The notes: a model not told the origin generated them from the sequence alone. A stretch of 39,343 bases of DNA from Ruminococcus flavefaciens FD-1 (GCA_000174895.1 ACOK01000100.1:1-39343), one strand, 5' to 3'. Shown: positions 1-6,777, counted from the stretch's first letter. A program made the numbers and translations.

Positions 1-3
1 AAT

Positions 4-32
4 AAAGTCCGTGAGCGTATCACGGACTTTTT
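4..32. terminator. Bidirectional intrinsic terminator
   Basis: An 11-bp perfect stem (AAAGTCCGTGA / TCACGGACTTT) closes a 5-nt loop and is followed by TT on the plus strand and TTTATT on the minus strand. It lies just past the stop codon of the minus-strand recombinase and probably also ends a gene lying left of the window. Confidence 0.75.
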
Positions 33-38
33 CTCATA

Positions 39-755
39 TCAACTCTCTTGCTCGATTACCTTATTCCAGTATTCATCAATGATACTGTCGGCTTTCCTGC
101 GCTCGCTGTCAAAAGTCTCCTGATATACGTTCTTATAAACATCGGGAGTACTCCAGCCGCCCATTTCCATAGCATACTTCTCAGGCACATTGAGCATGGC
201 AGCAGTACTTGCAAAAATGTGACGGCAATCATGAAAGTGTATATCTTCAATGCCGTTGGCCCTGAGCAGTTTCTTGAATCTCTTTCTTATGGTATTTGGC
301 GTAACATTAAGTATGCGATCAGTTTCTTTTCTGTGAGGGATAGCTTCGATAAGCTGATAGATATGTATGGGGAGGTTTACGCTGCGGACACTCTTCTCAG
401 TTTTACAGTGGTCAACCTCTGCCCAGCCATTGTCAACCTTAACTATTTCACGTCTGATATACAAACACTGACGTTCGGCATCTACATCATTGAACTGTAA
501 ACCTGCAACTTCTCCGATACGCAGTGACAGCCACATTGCAAGAAGTACTGGAAGTTCACTGTCAGTACCTTTAATGATTCGATAGACCTCGTTTGCCGTA
601 GGCAGCTTTCGTTCTCTTATTTCTTTCTTTGGAAGTCGGATACTTGACAGATTCAGGTCTATGTCATTAGCGTTCAGCACCGCCCTGAGGAATCCATAGG
701 CATTCTTGATAGACTTATAGCGCAGTCTCTGCGCATCCATATTGATGGCCATCAA
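39..755 (-). pseudogene. 5'-truncated tyrosine recombinase/integrase
   Basis: The product is the catalytic part of a phage/conjugative-element type tyrosine recombinase, which would cut and join DNA at attachment sites. The visible catalytic landmarks are the first Arg in SLRIGEVAGL, HFHDCRH (the H-x-x-R pair), GGWST and the Tyr in VYKNVYQ. The frame opens in the second half of the core-binding domain (LRYKSIKNAYGFLRAVL). Full-length relatives are usually about 350-400 residues, so roughly 100 or more N-terminal residues, including any arm-binding domain, are missing. In-frame sequence upstream reaches a stop at 786-788 within about ten codons, so no hidden start restores them. The only starts are TTG/ATG at 755-750, in a 16-bp palindrome and without a good ribosome site. 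I infer a relic of a mobile element that once carried this AT-rich accessory region. Confidence 0.8.
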
Positions 756-756
756 T
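741..756. repeat. 16-bp perfect palindrome at the recombinase truncation point
   Basis: ATTGATGGCCATCAAT is self-complementary over all 16 bases and coincides with the point where integrase homology ends. It could be a recombination junction, an operator, or chance. Confidence 0.4.
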
Positions 757-782
757 GTTATCTTGAAAAGGGGATGACATTT

Positions 783-1193
783 ATGTTAATCAAAGTTATT
801 TTTGGCATCCTTATCATACCAATTACAATTAAAGTATTCAAGGTTATATTGCAATTTATCTTTGGGACTATAAAACGCATAATATGGTTACTAGTATATC
901 TTATCGTTTTTGGACTTTATTTTGTTTACGGCAAAATAATAATTCTTATTCTTATAGCAATTATTATTTTGCAAATATATCATCTAATCAAAACTATAAA
1001 AAAGCATAAGGAAGAACGCTTATCTGATTATGATTATTCTACCAGTTATGTATTAAATAAAAAAACTGGAGTTATTCATGAACAGGGAAGCTATTCGGCA
1101 AGTACTATTAAAGATAATCATAAAAAGAATATATCAAGTTCTAAAGCTGACGAACTAGTCGGACGTGGAACAAGATATCGTTATAAGAAATGA
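783..1193 (+). CDS. Small membrane protein with a cysteine-less C-terminal domain
   Basis: I do not recognise this 136-residue protein as a named family. The ATG at 783 is chosen because AAGGGG at 768-773 sits 9 nt upstream; the in-frame ATG at 774 touches that site. The first ~75 residues are very hydrophobic with about three membrane segments rich in Ile, Leu and Phe. The soluble tail (YVLNKKTGVIHEQGSYS... ADELVGRG) resembles the small zinc-binding domain of the pattern YVLN-T-(x)-FH-x3-C...ELI-x-GY-x-PC-x2-C seen at the ends of many Gram-positive secreted proteins, but every cysteine position is occupied by another residue. Base composition is markedly AT-rich compared with regions 2-4, fitting acquired DNA. 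Function is unknown. Confidence 0.6.
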   Translation: MLIKVIFGILIIPITIKVFKVILQFIFGTIKRIIWLLVYLIVFGLYFVYGKIIILILIAIIILQIYHLIKTIKKHKEERLSDYDYSTSYVLNKKTGVIHEQGSYSASTIKDNHKKNISSSKADELVGRGTRYRYKK

Positions 1194-1246
1194 TAATCAT
1201 TAATTTATTGGTAAAAAATATAATCATTGGTTGAGAGGTGGTTTAT

Positions 1247-2521
1247 ATGAAATTCAAAAGAATAATAGCAACTGTATTAAGCGCATCGATAATGATGTAT
1301 GCAGATTCATTAAACCGTTTTTATCAAATCAATATTAATGAATTATTTACTCTTGCAGCATCATATGATAACAGCCAAAAATGTGGCGATAATTTAACAT
1401 GGAGTTTGGATGAGGCAACTGGTACACTGACAATAAACGGTAAAGGCGATATGTATAATTACAATTCTTATTTCAATGATGCGCCGTGGTTTACACAAAA
1501 CTCAAATATCAAAACTATAAAACTATCAGATGGAATAAAAAATATAGGTTCTTTTGCTTTTTATGGTTGCAATGGTGCTTTTACAGGGTGCCAAGGAATT
1601 AAAAAAATAGAAATCCCAGATAGTGTTACTAGCATTGGTGGTAGTGCATTTTCTGGATGTACAAGTCTTTATGACATAAAAATCCCCGATAGCGTTATAC
1701 GTATAAATGATTATACCTTTTCTATGTGTTATTGTAGCCGCTTAACCGAAATCTTAATACCTAAAAACGTTAAAAGTATCGGTAGATATGCATTTTCGGG
1801 CTGCTATGGACTTACTAAAATTACTATCCCTGATAGCGTTACAAGTATTGAAGAGAAAGCATTTAATTATTGTAACCAACTTAACGAAGTTATAATACCT
1901 GCAAGTGTAACAAATATTGGAGCAGATGCATTTACGCATTGTGATAAAGTAACTTTAAAAGGATATAGTGGCTCTTATGCTGAGACATACGCTAAATCTA
2001 ACTATATTCCTTTCGTCGCAATAGGAGAAGTATCTTCCACTACCACAACTTCTCCTGAATTGACAACAGGCAGACCTTCAACTTCTGTCACAACATCAGC
2101 AAGACTGACAACAGGCAGACCTTCAACTTCTGTCACAACGTCAGCAAGGCTGACAACAGGCAGAGCTTCAACTTCTGTCACAACGTCAGCGAGGCTGACA
2201 ACAGGCGGACCTTCAACTTCTGTTACAACATCAGCAAGGCTAACCACATCAAAAACTGTTACTATGATGTATTCGTTAGGCGATGTCAATGGTGATAATA
2301 TAATTGACGGTCGAGATGCAACAGATATTCTAACGGAATATGCCAAAACATCCACTGGACAAAAATCAAAATATTGTGAAGAACAGAGGAACGCAGCCGA
2401 TGTAAATAAAGACAGTATCATTGACGGACGAGATGCCACAACAGTCATGACATATTACGCTAAAACTTCTACAGACTATACAGGTACTCTTGAAGAATAT
2501 TTAAAAATCACAAAAGATTAG
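1247..2521 (+). CDS. Secreted BspA-type leucine-rich-repeat protein with dockerin
   Basis: This 424-residue protein is probably exported and docked onto a cellulosome-type scaffoldin. ATG 1247 follows GAGAGGTGG at 1233-1241; a GTG at 1238 overlaps that site and is rejected. An N-terminal basic-hydrophobic segment (MKFKRIIATVLSASIMM) is a probable signal peptide. Residues ~60-265 contain BspA-like LRR_5 units (for example IPDSVTSIGGSAFSGCTSL), then a Thr/Ser-rich linker of four near-identical 15-residue units, then a type I dockerin from ~345 with two calcium-loop repeats (GDVNGDNIIDGRDAT and ADVNKDSIIDGRDAT). Dockerins bind cohesins on scaffoldins. No catalytic domain is seen, so adhesion or substrate binding is more likely than hydrolysis. 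A bidirectional-looking terminator follows at 2532. Confidence 0.88.
   Translation: MKFKRIIATVLSASIMMYADSLNRFYQININELFTLAASYDNSQKCGDNLTWSLDEATGTLTINGKGDMYNYNSYFNDAPWFTQNSNIKTIKLSDGIKNIGSFAFYGCNGAFTGCQGIKKIEIPDSVTSIGGSAFSGCTSLYDIKIPDSVIRINDYTFSMCYCSRLTEILIPKNVKSIGRYAFSGCYGLTKITIPDSVTSIEEKAFNYCNQLNEVIIPASVTNIGADAFTHCDKVTLKGYSGSYAETYAKSNYIPFVAIGEVSSTTTTSPELTTGRPSTSVTTSARLTTGRPSTSVTTSARLTTGRASTSVTTSARLTTGGPSTSVTTSARLTTSKTVTMMYSLGDVNGDNIIDGRDATDILTEYAKTSTGQKSKYCEEQRNAADVNKDSIIDGRDATTVMTYYAKTSTDYTGTLEEYLKITKD
2060..2239 (+). repeat. Four tandem 45-bp units encoding the Thr/Ser linker
   Basis: Four nearly identical in-frame 45-bp units each encode TTG(R/G)(P/A)STSVTTSARL. Differences are mostly single bases, which indicates recent expansion by slippage or unequal exchange. 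The linker separates the LRR domain from the dockerin. Confidence 0.9.
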
Positions 2522-2531
2522 TACATAGCGC

Positions 2532-2570
2532 AAAGCCTATGAGAATTAAACTAGCTCTCATAGGCTTTTT
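2532..2570 (+). terminator. Intrinsic terminator after the LRR-dockerin gene
   Basis: A 13-bp stem (AAAGCCTATGAGA / TCTCATAGGCTTT) with an 11-nt loop is followed by a T run. It isolates the LRR gene from the small-ORF and CRISPR region downstream. Confidence 0.9.
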
Positions 2571-2670
2571 CGCCTCAGAATTGCAGATATCTTCTTTCAA
2601 TACTACATTATTAGAAGGCCGTTACTGATTCAACTTTGAAAAGTTTCATAATGTGCGCAGACTTTTTTAT

Positions 2671-2699
2671 ATGATTAATGGAAAATAGTATGCTATAAT
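2671..2699 (+). promoter_or_regulatory. Possible promoter for the small-ORF region
   Basis: A good -10 (TATAAT, 2694-2699) has only a weak -35 (ATGATT, 2671-2676) at 17-bp spacing. It precedes two small ORFs with ribosome sites. The stretch 2571-2670 shows nothing else I can name. Confidence 0.4.
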
Positions 2700-2751
2700 A
2701 TAATCAACAAAGGGAAACGTGGTAAATGATATAAGGGATAAAGGGGATTCT

Positions 2752-2820
2752 ATGCTAAAAATGCTTATTGCATTCTTGGAAATAAATCTCAGAATAGTTG
2801 TAATAATACCGCCTGCTTAA
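2752..2820 (+). CDS. Candidate 22-residue hydrophobic peptide
   Basis: ATG 2752 follows AAGGGG at 2741-2746 with 5-nt spacing and lies about 46 nt after the predicted transcription start at ~2706. The peptide begins MLKMLIAFLEINLRIVVIIP and is almost wholly hydrophobic apart from Lys, Glu, Asn and Arg, enough for one short membrane segment. Length and character resemble leader peptides or type I toxin peptides, but I recognise no family. Such a short frame can occur by chance; the ribosome site and promoter position are the only support. Confidence 0.3.
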   Translation: MLKMLIAFLEINLRIVVIIPPA

Positions 2821-2863
2821 ACGTTTTCGTATAATCATAAGAGGTATGTAAACATGAAGACCG

Positions 2864-2880
2864 TACCTTTACTAGGTACA
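2864..2880 (+). promoter_or_regulatory. Small hairpin upstream of the 49-residue ORF
   Basis: GTACCT / AGGTAC form a perfect 6-bp stem around TTACT, 6 nt before the GGAGG ribosome site of the next ORF. It contains the end of a 9-codon frame (ATG at 2853) that stops at 2880-2882. It could affect initiation downstream, but this is only positional evidence. Confidence 0.3.
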
Positions 2881-2898
2881 TGAATGGAGGGTATTTGT

Positions 2899-3048
2899 AT
2901 GGAGAACAACAACACCAACAGCACACTGAGGTTTCTTATCGTATTGATCGTTCTGCTCTATGTGCTTTCACCTGACCCTGTTCCTGGTCCAGTTGATGAT
3001 GCTTTGGTTGCTGTAGTAGGACACGCTCTGACTCATCGCAGCAACTAA
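2899..3048 (+). CDS. 49-residue DUF1232/YkvA-like mini membrane protein
   Basis: ATG 2899 follows GGAGG at 2886-2890 with 8-nt spacing. The product starts with a polar Asn/Thr-rich tail, then a membrane segment (LRFLIVLIVLLYVL), then SPDPVPGPVDDALVAVVGHA. The Y-x-LSP-x-D-x-x-P-x-x-x-DD pattern matches the core of DUF1232 (YkvA-like) proteins, normally 90-130 residues, so this would be a minimal version. The family has no firm biochemical role. It sits 106 bp before the promoter of the upstream CRISPR array on the same strand; whether it is a CRISPR accessory or unrelated cargo cannot be told from sequence. Confidence 0.6.
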   Translation: MENNNTNSTLRFLIVLIVLLYVLSPDPVPGPVDDALVAVVGHALTHRSN

Positions 3049-3106
3049 GCCGTGAAACACTGTTTTTATGGGGGTGACTGGCATTAGTTGATCATACTCA
3101 CAATTG

Positions 3107-3127
3107 GCAAGGCGTACTTCGCCTTGC
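3107..3127 (+). promoter_or_regulatory. 8-bp hairpin between mini protein and CRISPR promoter
   Basis: GCAAGGCG / CGCCTTGC enclose TACTT. The downstream run is only moderately T-rich (TGATTGTCGATTTC), so it may be a weak terminator of the upstream small gene. A similar motif (GCAAGGC...ACTTCGTCTTG) lies inside the leader of the second array, suggesting common descent of the two array-upstream regions. Confidence 0.4.
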
Positions 3128-3153
3128 TGATTGTCGATTTCAACTACATAGTG

Positions 3154-3182
3154 TTGACATAAGTGCTGAAATATGATAAAAT
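3154..3182 (+). promoter_or_regulatory. Promoter of CRISPR array 1 (and probably cas13d)
   Basis: TTGACA (3154-3159), 17-bp spacer, TAAAAT (3177-3182). Predicted start ~3189 leaves a ~70-nt leader before the first repeat. With no terminator before cas13d, one transcript could carry pre-crRNA and the effector message. Confidence 0.75.
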
Positions 3183-3260
3183 ATTATTAAATCAGAGTTT
3201 GCTTGAAACATAATATGGTCAGAGTGCATAAAATGTGCTGTTGTGTTTTGGCTACTTTGA

Positions 3261-3427
3261 GAACTATAGTAGTGTGAATTTACACTACTCTAAAACTCCA
3301 AATATAGCTAATACATTTGTTACAGGAACTATAGTAGTGTAAATTTGCACTACTATAAAACTGCTGGTTGAAGTCGATGTCGAAGTCTTCGGAACTATAG
3401 TAGTGTGGATTTACACTACTCTAAAAC
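3261..3427 (+). CRISPR. Type VI-D CRISPR array 1: 3 repeats, 2 spacers
   Basis: Repeats of 36 nt occupy 3261-3296, 3326-3361 and 3392-3427, with spacers of 29 nt (3297-3325) and 30 nt (3362-3391). The repeat begins GAACTATAGTAGTGTG and ends ACACTACTCTAAAAC; AGTAGTGT and ACACTACT form the crRNA hairpin, and AAAAC lies 5' of the spacer as in Cas13d guides. Repeats 2 and 3 differ at a few positions (for example TGCACTACTATAAAAC), most of which keep the stem paired. The first repeat is identical to the first repeat of array 2. The 30 nt after repeat 3 may be an orphan spacer-like remnant. Confidence 0.96.
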
Positions 3428-3482
3428 AGCTTCAGGCTGGTTCTGCATGAAAACTCAAAACCATTTCCATACACCAAAACAA

Positions 3483-3515
3483 AAGTCCTTTATGTCAGCA
3501 ATGACTAAAGGACTT
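3483..3515 (+). promoter_or_regulatory. Strong GNRA-capped hairpin in the cas13d leader
   Basis: AAGTCCTTTA (3483-3492) pairs with TAAAGGACTT (3506-3515). Inside, GTCA and TGAC pair around a GCAA tetraloop, with one bulged T. The 14-bp structure lies 9 nt before the cas13d ribosome site and has no T run, so it is not an ordinary terminator. It may control cas13d expression or mark the boundary between array and message. Confidence 0.6.
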
Positions 3516-3539
3516 CGCAATTGTAAAGGATGTGTAAAT

Positions 3540-6341
3540 ATGAAAAAGAAAATGTCTCTCCGTGAAAAGCGTGAAGCCGAGAAACAGGCTAAAAAAGCTG
3601 CATATTCAGCAGCTTCAAAAAATACAGATTCTAAGCCTGCGGAAAAGAAAGCAGAAACTCCAAAGCCTGCGGAGATTATTTCCGATAATTCCAGAAATAA
3701 GACCGCTGTAAAGGCGGCTGGTCTGAAATCAACAATTATCAGCGGCGATAAGCTGTATATGACATCTTTCGGCAAGGGTAACGCTGCTGTTATTGAGCAG
3801 AAAATAGATATCAATGATTATTCTTTTTCAGCTATGAAAGATACTCCGTCGCTTGAAGTTGATAAAGCAGAATCAAAAGAGATCTCTTTTTCAAGTCACC
3901 ATCCTTTTGTAAAGAATGATAAGCTGACAACATATAACCCTTTATACGGCGGCAAGGATAACCCCGAAAAGCCTGTCGGCAGGGATATGCTCGGCTTAAA
4001 AGATAAGCTTGAAGAACGCTATTTCGGATGTACATTCAATGATAATCTTCACATCCAGATTATCTATAACATACTTGACATCGAGAAGATTTTAGCTGTT
4101 CATTCTGCAAATATCACAACTGCGCTTGACCACATGGTTGATGAAGACGATGAAAAATATCTTAACAGCGATTATATCGGCTACATGAATACCATAAATA
4201 CATATGACGTGTTTATGGATCCTTCAAAGAATTCTTCATTAAGCCCTAAAGATAGAAAGAATATTGACAACAGCCGTGCAAAATTTGAGAAACTGCTTTC
4301 AACTAAGCGCCTTGGCTATTTTGGATTTGACTATGATGCAAACGGTAAGGACAAGAAAAAGAACGAGGAAATAAAAAAGCGTTTATATCATCTCACAGCT
4401 TTTGCAGGTCAGCTCCGTCAGTGGAGTTTTCATAGTGCTGGCAATTATCCGAGAACATGGCTTTACAAGCTCGATTCACTGGATAAGGAATATCTTGATA
4501 CTCTTGACCATTACTTCGATAAACGTTTTAACGATATAAACGATGATTTCGTAACTAAGAATGCTACCAATCTCTATATTCTGAAAGAAGTATTTCCCGA
4601 AGCAAACTTCAAGGATATTGCCGATCTTTATTACGATTTCATAGTTATAAAGTCGCACAAAAATATGGGATTCTCCATAAAAAAGCTGAGGGAGAAGATG
4701 CTTGAATGTGATGGTGCAGACAGGATAAAAGAACAGGATATGGACTCTGTTCGCTCAAAGCTGTATAAGCTCATAGACTTTTGCATTTTCAAGTATTATC
4801 ACGAATTTCCTGAACTTAGTGAAAAGAATGTGGATATACTCAGAGCGGCTGTATCCGATACAAAAAAAGATAACCTTTATTCTGATGAGGCTGCACGTTT
4901 ATGGAGCATATTTAAAGAAAAATTCCTCGGCTTCTGTGATAAGATAGTTGTATGGGTAACAGGAGAGCATGAGAAAGATATCACATCCGTTATTGATAAG
5001 GATGCTTACAGGAACAGGAGCAATGTTTCATATTTCTCAAAGCTGATGTATGCAATGTGCTTTTTCCTTGACGGAAAAGAGATAAATGACCTTCTCACTA
5101 CTCTTATCAACAAATTCGATAATATCGCTAACCAGATAAAAACAGCCAAAGAACTTGGCATTAATACTGCTTTTGTAAAGAATTACGATTTCTTCAATCA
5201 CAGCGAGAAATATGTCGATGAACTGAACATCGTCAAGAATATTGCAAGAATGAAGAAGCCTTCAAGTAATGCCAAAAAAGCTATGTATCATGATGCGCTT
5301 ACTATTCTCGGAATACCTGAGGATATGGATGAAAAAGCTCTTGATGAGGAACTGGATTTAATTCTTGAAAAAAAGACAGACCCAGTAACTGGCAAGCCAC
5401 TGAAAGGTAAGAATCCTTTACGTAATTTTATCGCAAACAATGTGATAGAGAATTCAAGATTCATATATCTTATCAAGTTCTGCAATCCTGAGAATGTACG
5501 TAAAATCGTGAATAATACAAAGGTCACTGAGTTTGTGTTAAAGCGTATTCCCGATGCTCAGATCGAACGCTATTATAAGTCGTGTACAGATTCTGAAATG
5601 AATCCGCCTACTGAAAAGAAGATCACCGAACTTGCTGGTAAGTTAAAGGATATGAACTTTGGCAACTTCCGAAATGTGAGACAGTCTGCTAAAGAGAATA
5701 TGGAGAAGGAGCGCTTCAAAGCTGTTATAGGGCTTTATCTCACGGTAGTATATCGTGTTGTCAAGAATCTTGTTGATGTAAACTCACGATATATCATGGC
5801 TTTTCATTCGCTTGAACGTGATTCACAACTGTATAACGTATCTGTTGATAATGATTATCTTGCACTTACCGATACTCTTGTTAAGGAGGGAGATAATTCC
5901 AGAAGCAGATATCTTGCAGGCAACAAGCGTCTGAGAGATTGTGTGAAGCAGGATATCGATAATGCAAAAAAGTGGTTTGTTAGTGATAAGTACAATAGCA
6001 TAACCAAGTACAGGAATAACGTTGCCCATCTTACCGCTGTACGTAACTGCGCTGAATTCATCGGAGATATAACGAAGATAGACTCCTATTTTGCATTGTA
6101 TCATTATCTCATTCAGAGACAGCTTGCGAAAGGTCTTGACCATGAGCGAAGTGGCTTTGACAGAAACTATCCACAGTATGCACCGCTGTTTAAGTGGCAT
6201 ACGTATGTAAAGGATGTTGTCAAGGCTCTGAATGCTCCATTTGGCTACAATATCCCTCGTTTCAAGAATCTCAGCATAGATGCACTTTTTGACCGCAACG
6301 AAATAAAGAAGAATGACGGCGAGAAAAAATCCGATGATTGA
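3540..6341 (+). CDS. cas13d: Cas13d, RNA-guided RNA-targeting CRISPR effector (type VI-D)
   Basis: Cas13d processes its own pre-crRNA and, once guided to a matching RNA, cleaves target and bystander RNA with two HEPN domains. The 933-residue length matches the compact Cas13d family (about 900-1,000). Both HEPN catalytic motifs are intact: R293-QWSF-H298 (RQWSFH) and R825-NNVA-H830 (RNNVAH). The N-terminus is a Lys/Glu-rich segment (MKKKMSLREKREAEKQAKKA), as in relatives. ATG 3540 follows AAAGGA at 3525-3530 with 9-nt spacing. The open frame reaches back to 3405, but that part lies in a CRISPR repeat and hairpin, so it is untranslated leader. The gene is flanked by two arrays with the same repeat on the same strand. 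No cas1, cas2 or WYL gene is nearby, so spacer acquisition must be absent, supplied in trans, or encoded elsewhere. Its stop codon overlaps the -35 box of array 2. Confidence 0.97.
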   Translation: MKKKMSLREKREAEKQAKKAAYSAASKNTDSKPAEKKAETPKPAEIISDNSRNKTAVKAAGLKSTIISGDKLYMTSFGKGNAAVIEQKIDINDYSFSAMKDTPSLEVDKAESKEISFSSHHPFVKNDKLTTYNPLYGGKDNPEKPVGRDMLGLKDKLEERYFGCTFNDNLHIQIIYNILDIEKILAVHSANITTALDHMVDEDDEKYLNSDYIGYMNTINTYDVFMDPSKNSSLSPKDRKNIDNSRAKFEKLLSTKRLGYFGFDYDANGKDKKKNEEIKKRLYHLTAFAGQLRQWSFHSAGNYPRTWLYKLDSLDKEYLDTLDHYFDKRFNDINDDFVTKNATNLYILKEVFPEANFKDIADLYYDFIVIKSHKNMGFSIKKLREKMLECDGADRIKEQDMDSVRSKLYKLIDFCIFKYYHEFPELSEKNVDILRAAVSDTKKDNLYSDEAARLWSIFKEKFLGFCDKIVVWVTGEHEKDITSVIDKDAYRNRSNVSYFSKLMYAMCFFLDGKEINDLLTTLINKFDNIANQIKTAKELGINTAFVKNYDFFNHSEKYVDELNIVKNIARMKKPSSNAKKAMYHDALTILGIPEDMDEKALDEELDLILEKKTDPVTGKPLKGKNPLRNFIANNVIENSRFIYLIKFCNPENVRKIVNNTKVTEFVLKRIPDAQIERYYKSCTDSEMNPPTEKKITELAGKLKDMNFGNFRNVRQSAKENMEKERFKAVIGLYLTVVYRVVKNLVDVNSRYIMAFHSLERDSQLYNVSVDNDYLALTDTLVKEGDNSRSRYLAGNKRLRDCVKQDIDNAKKWFVSDKYNSITKYRNNVAHLTAVRNCAEFIGDITKIDSYFALYHYLIQRQLAKGLDHERSGFDRNYPQYAPLFKWHTYVKDVVKALNAPFGYNIPRFKNLSIDALFDRNEIKKNDGEKKSDD

Positions 6342-6366
6342 CAAACAGCCGAAACTATGATATAAT
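6338..6366 (+). promoter_or_regulatory. Consensus promoter of CRISPR array 2 overlapping the cas13d stop
   Basis: TTGACA (6338-6343), 17-bp spacer, TATAAT (6361-6366), a perfect consensus match. The cas13d stop TGA is at 6339-6341, inside the -35 box. Predicted start ~6373 gives a leader of ~80 nt. The leader shares ATTAAATCA(A/G)AGT just after the -10 and ACTTTGA just before the first repeat with array 1. Confidence 0.88.
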
Positions 6367-6454
6367 GCAATTAAATCAAAGTGATGTGCAAGGCATTTTA
6401 CTTCGTCTTGTGCAGGATCACCAAATAAATATTTGCTGATTTGTATACTTTGAG

Positions 6455-6686
6455 GAACTATAGTAGTGTGAATTTACACTACTCTAAAACGTTTTTGTTT
6501 CTTTGTAAATGCTCAAGCAGAACTATAGTAGTGTAAATTTACACTACTCTAAAACATAAAGGCTTCCGTTACCGCCCAGCCGTAGAACTATAGTAGTGTG
6601 AATTTACACTACTCTAAAACTAAGAACGTTGCGATTGCGTTTTTCCTTTTGAACTATAGTAGTGTGAATCTACACTGTACAAAAAA
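6455..6686 (+). CRISPR. Type VI-D CRISPR array 2: 4 repeats, 3 spacers
   Basis: Repeats lie at 6455-6490, 6520-6555, 6585-6620 and 6651-6686; spacers are 29, 29 and 30 nt (6491-6519, 6556-6584, 6621-6650). The first three repeats are near identical to array 1. The last is degenerate after TACACT (GTACAAAAAA instead of ACTCTAAAAC), the usual sign of the leader-distal end, confirming plus-strand transcription. The second repeat contains a perfect 22-nt palindrome (AGTAGTGTAAA / TTTACACTACT). The spacers differ from one another; none resembles other sequence I noticed in this window. Confidence 0.97.
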
Positions 6687-6713
6687 TCCCACCTACAAAA
6701 CGTAGGTGGGATT
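6681..6713 (-). terminator. Terminator facing the array end (minus-strand polarity)
   Basis: A 12-bp stem (AATCCCACCTAC / GTAGGTGGGATT) has its T run only on the minus strand (TTTTTT opposite 6681-6686). On the plus strand it is followed by AATGTTAAT, so it may still weakly end the array transcript, but its stronger polarity would stop antisense transcription entering the array. Confidence 0.55.
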
Positions 6714-6748
6714 AATGTTAATATCAGAGAATAACAATAAAAAAATGC

Positions 6749-6777
6749 TTGACAAATGATAATCTTTATGGTATAAT
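6749..6777 (+). promoter_or_regulatory. Consensus promoter of the tRNA transcript
   Basis: TTGACA (6749-6754), 17-bp spacer, TATAAT (6772-6777). Predicted start ~6784, so the transcript would begin ~135 nt before tRNA-Leu and include the tRNA-like element. Confidence 0.88.

Noticed and set aside
48..500. Plus-strand ORF opposite the integrase
   Set aside because: It is a shadow of the minus-strand recombinase catalytic domain and has no ribosome site.
2060..2239. Four 45-bp repeats as a CRISPR array
   Set aside because: Units are contiguous without unique spacers, in frame, and encode a Thr/Ser linker.
2002..2448. Minus-strand 148-codon ORF over the linker repeats
   Set aside because: Its repetitive sequence (VVSLADVVTEVEG) is just the antisense of the in-frame linker repeats and dockerin.
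3405..3539. Extension of cas13d to an earlier start at 3405
   Set aside because: Those codons lie in the third CRISPR repeat and in the leader hairpin; the ATG at 3540 has the proper ribosome site and gives a typical Cas13d N-terminus.
6681..6713. Hairpin after array 2 as a further CRISPR repeat
   Set aside because: Its stem sequence (CCCACCTAC/GTAGGTGGG) is unrelated to the repeat; it behaves as a terminator-type hairpin.
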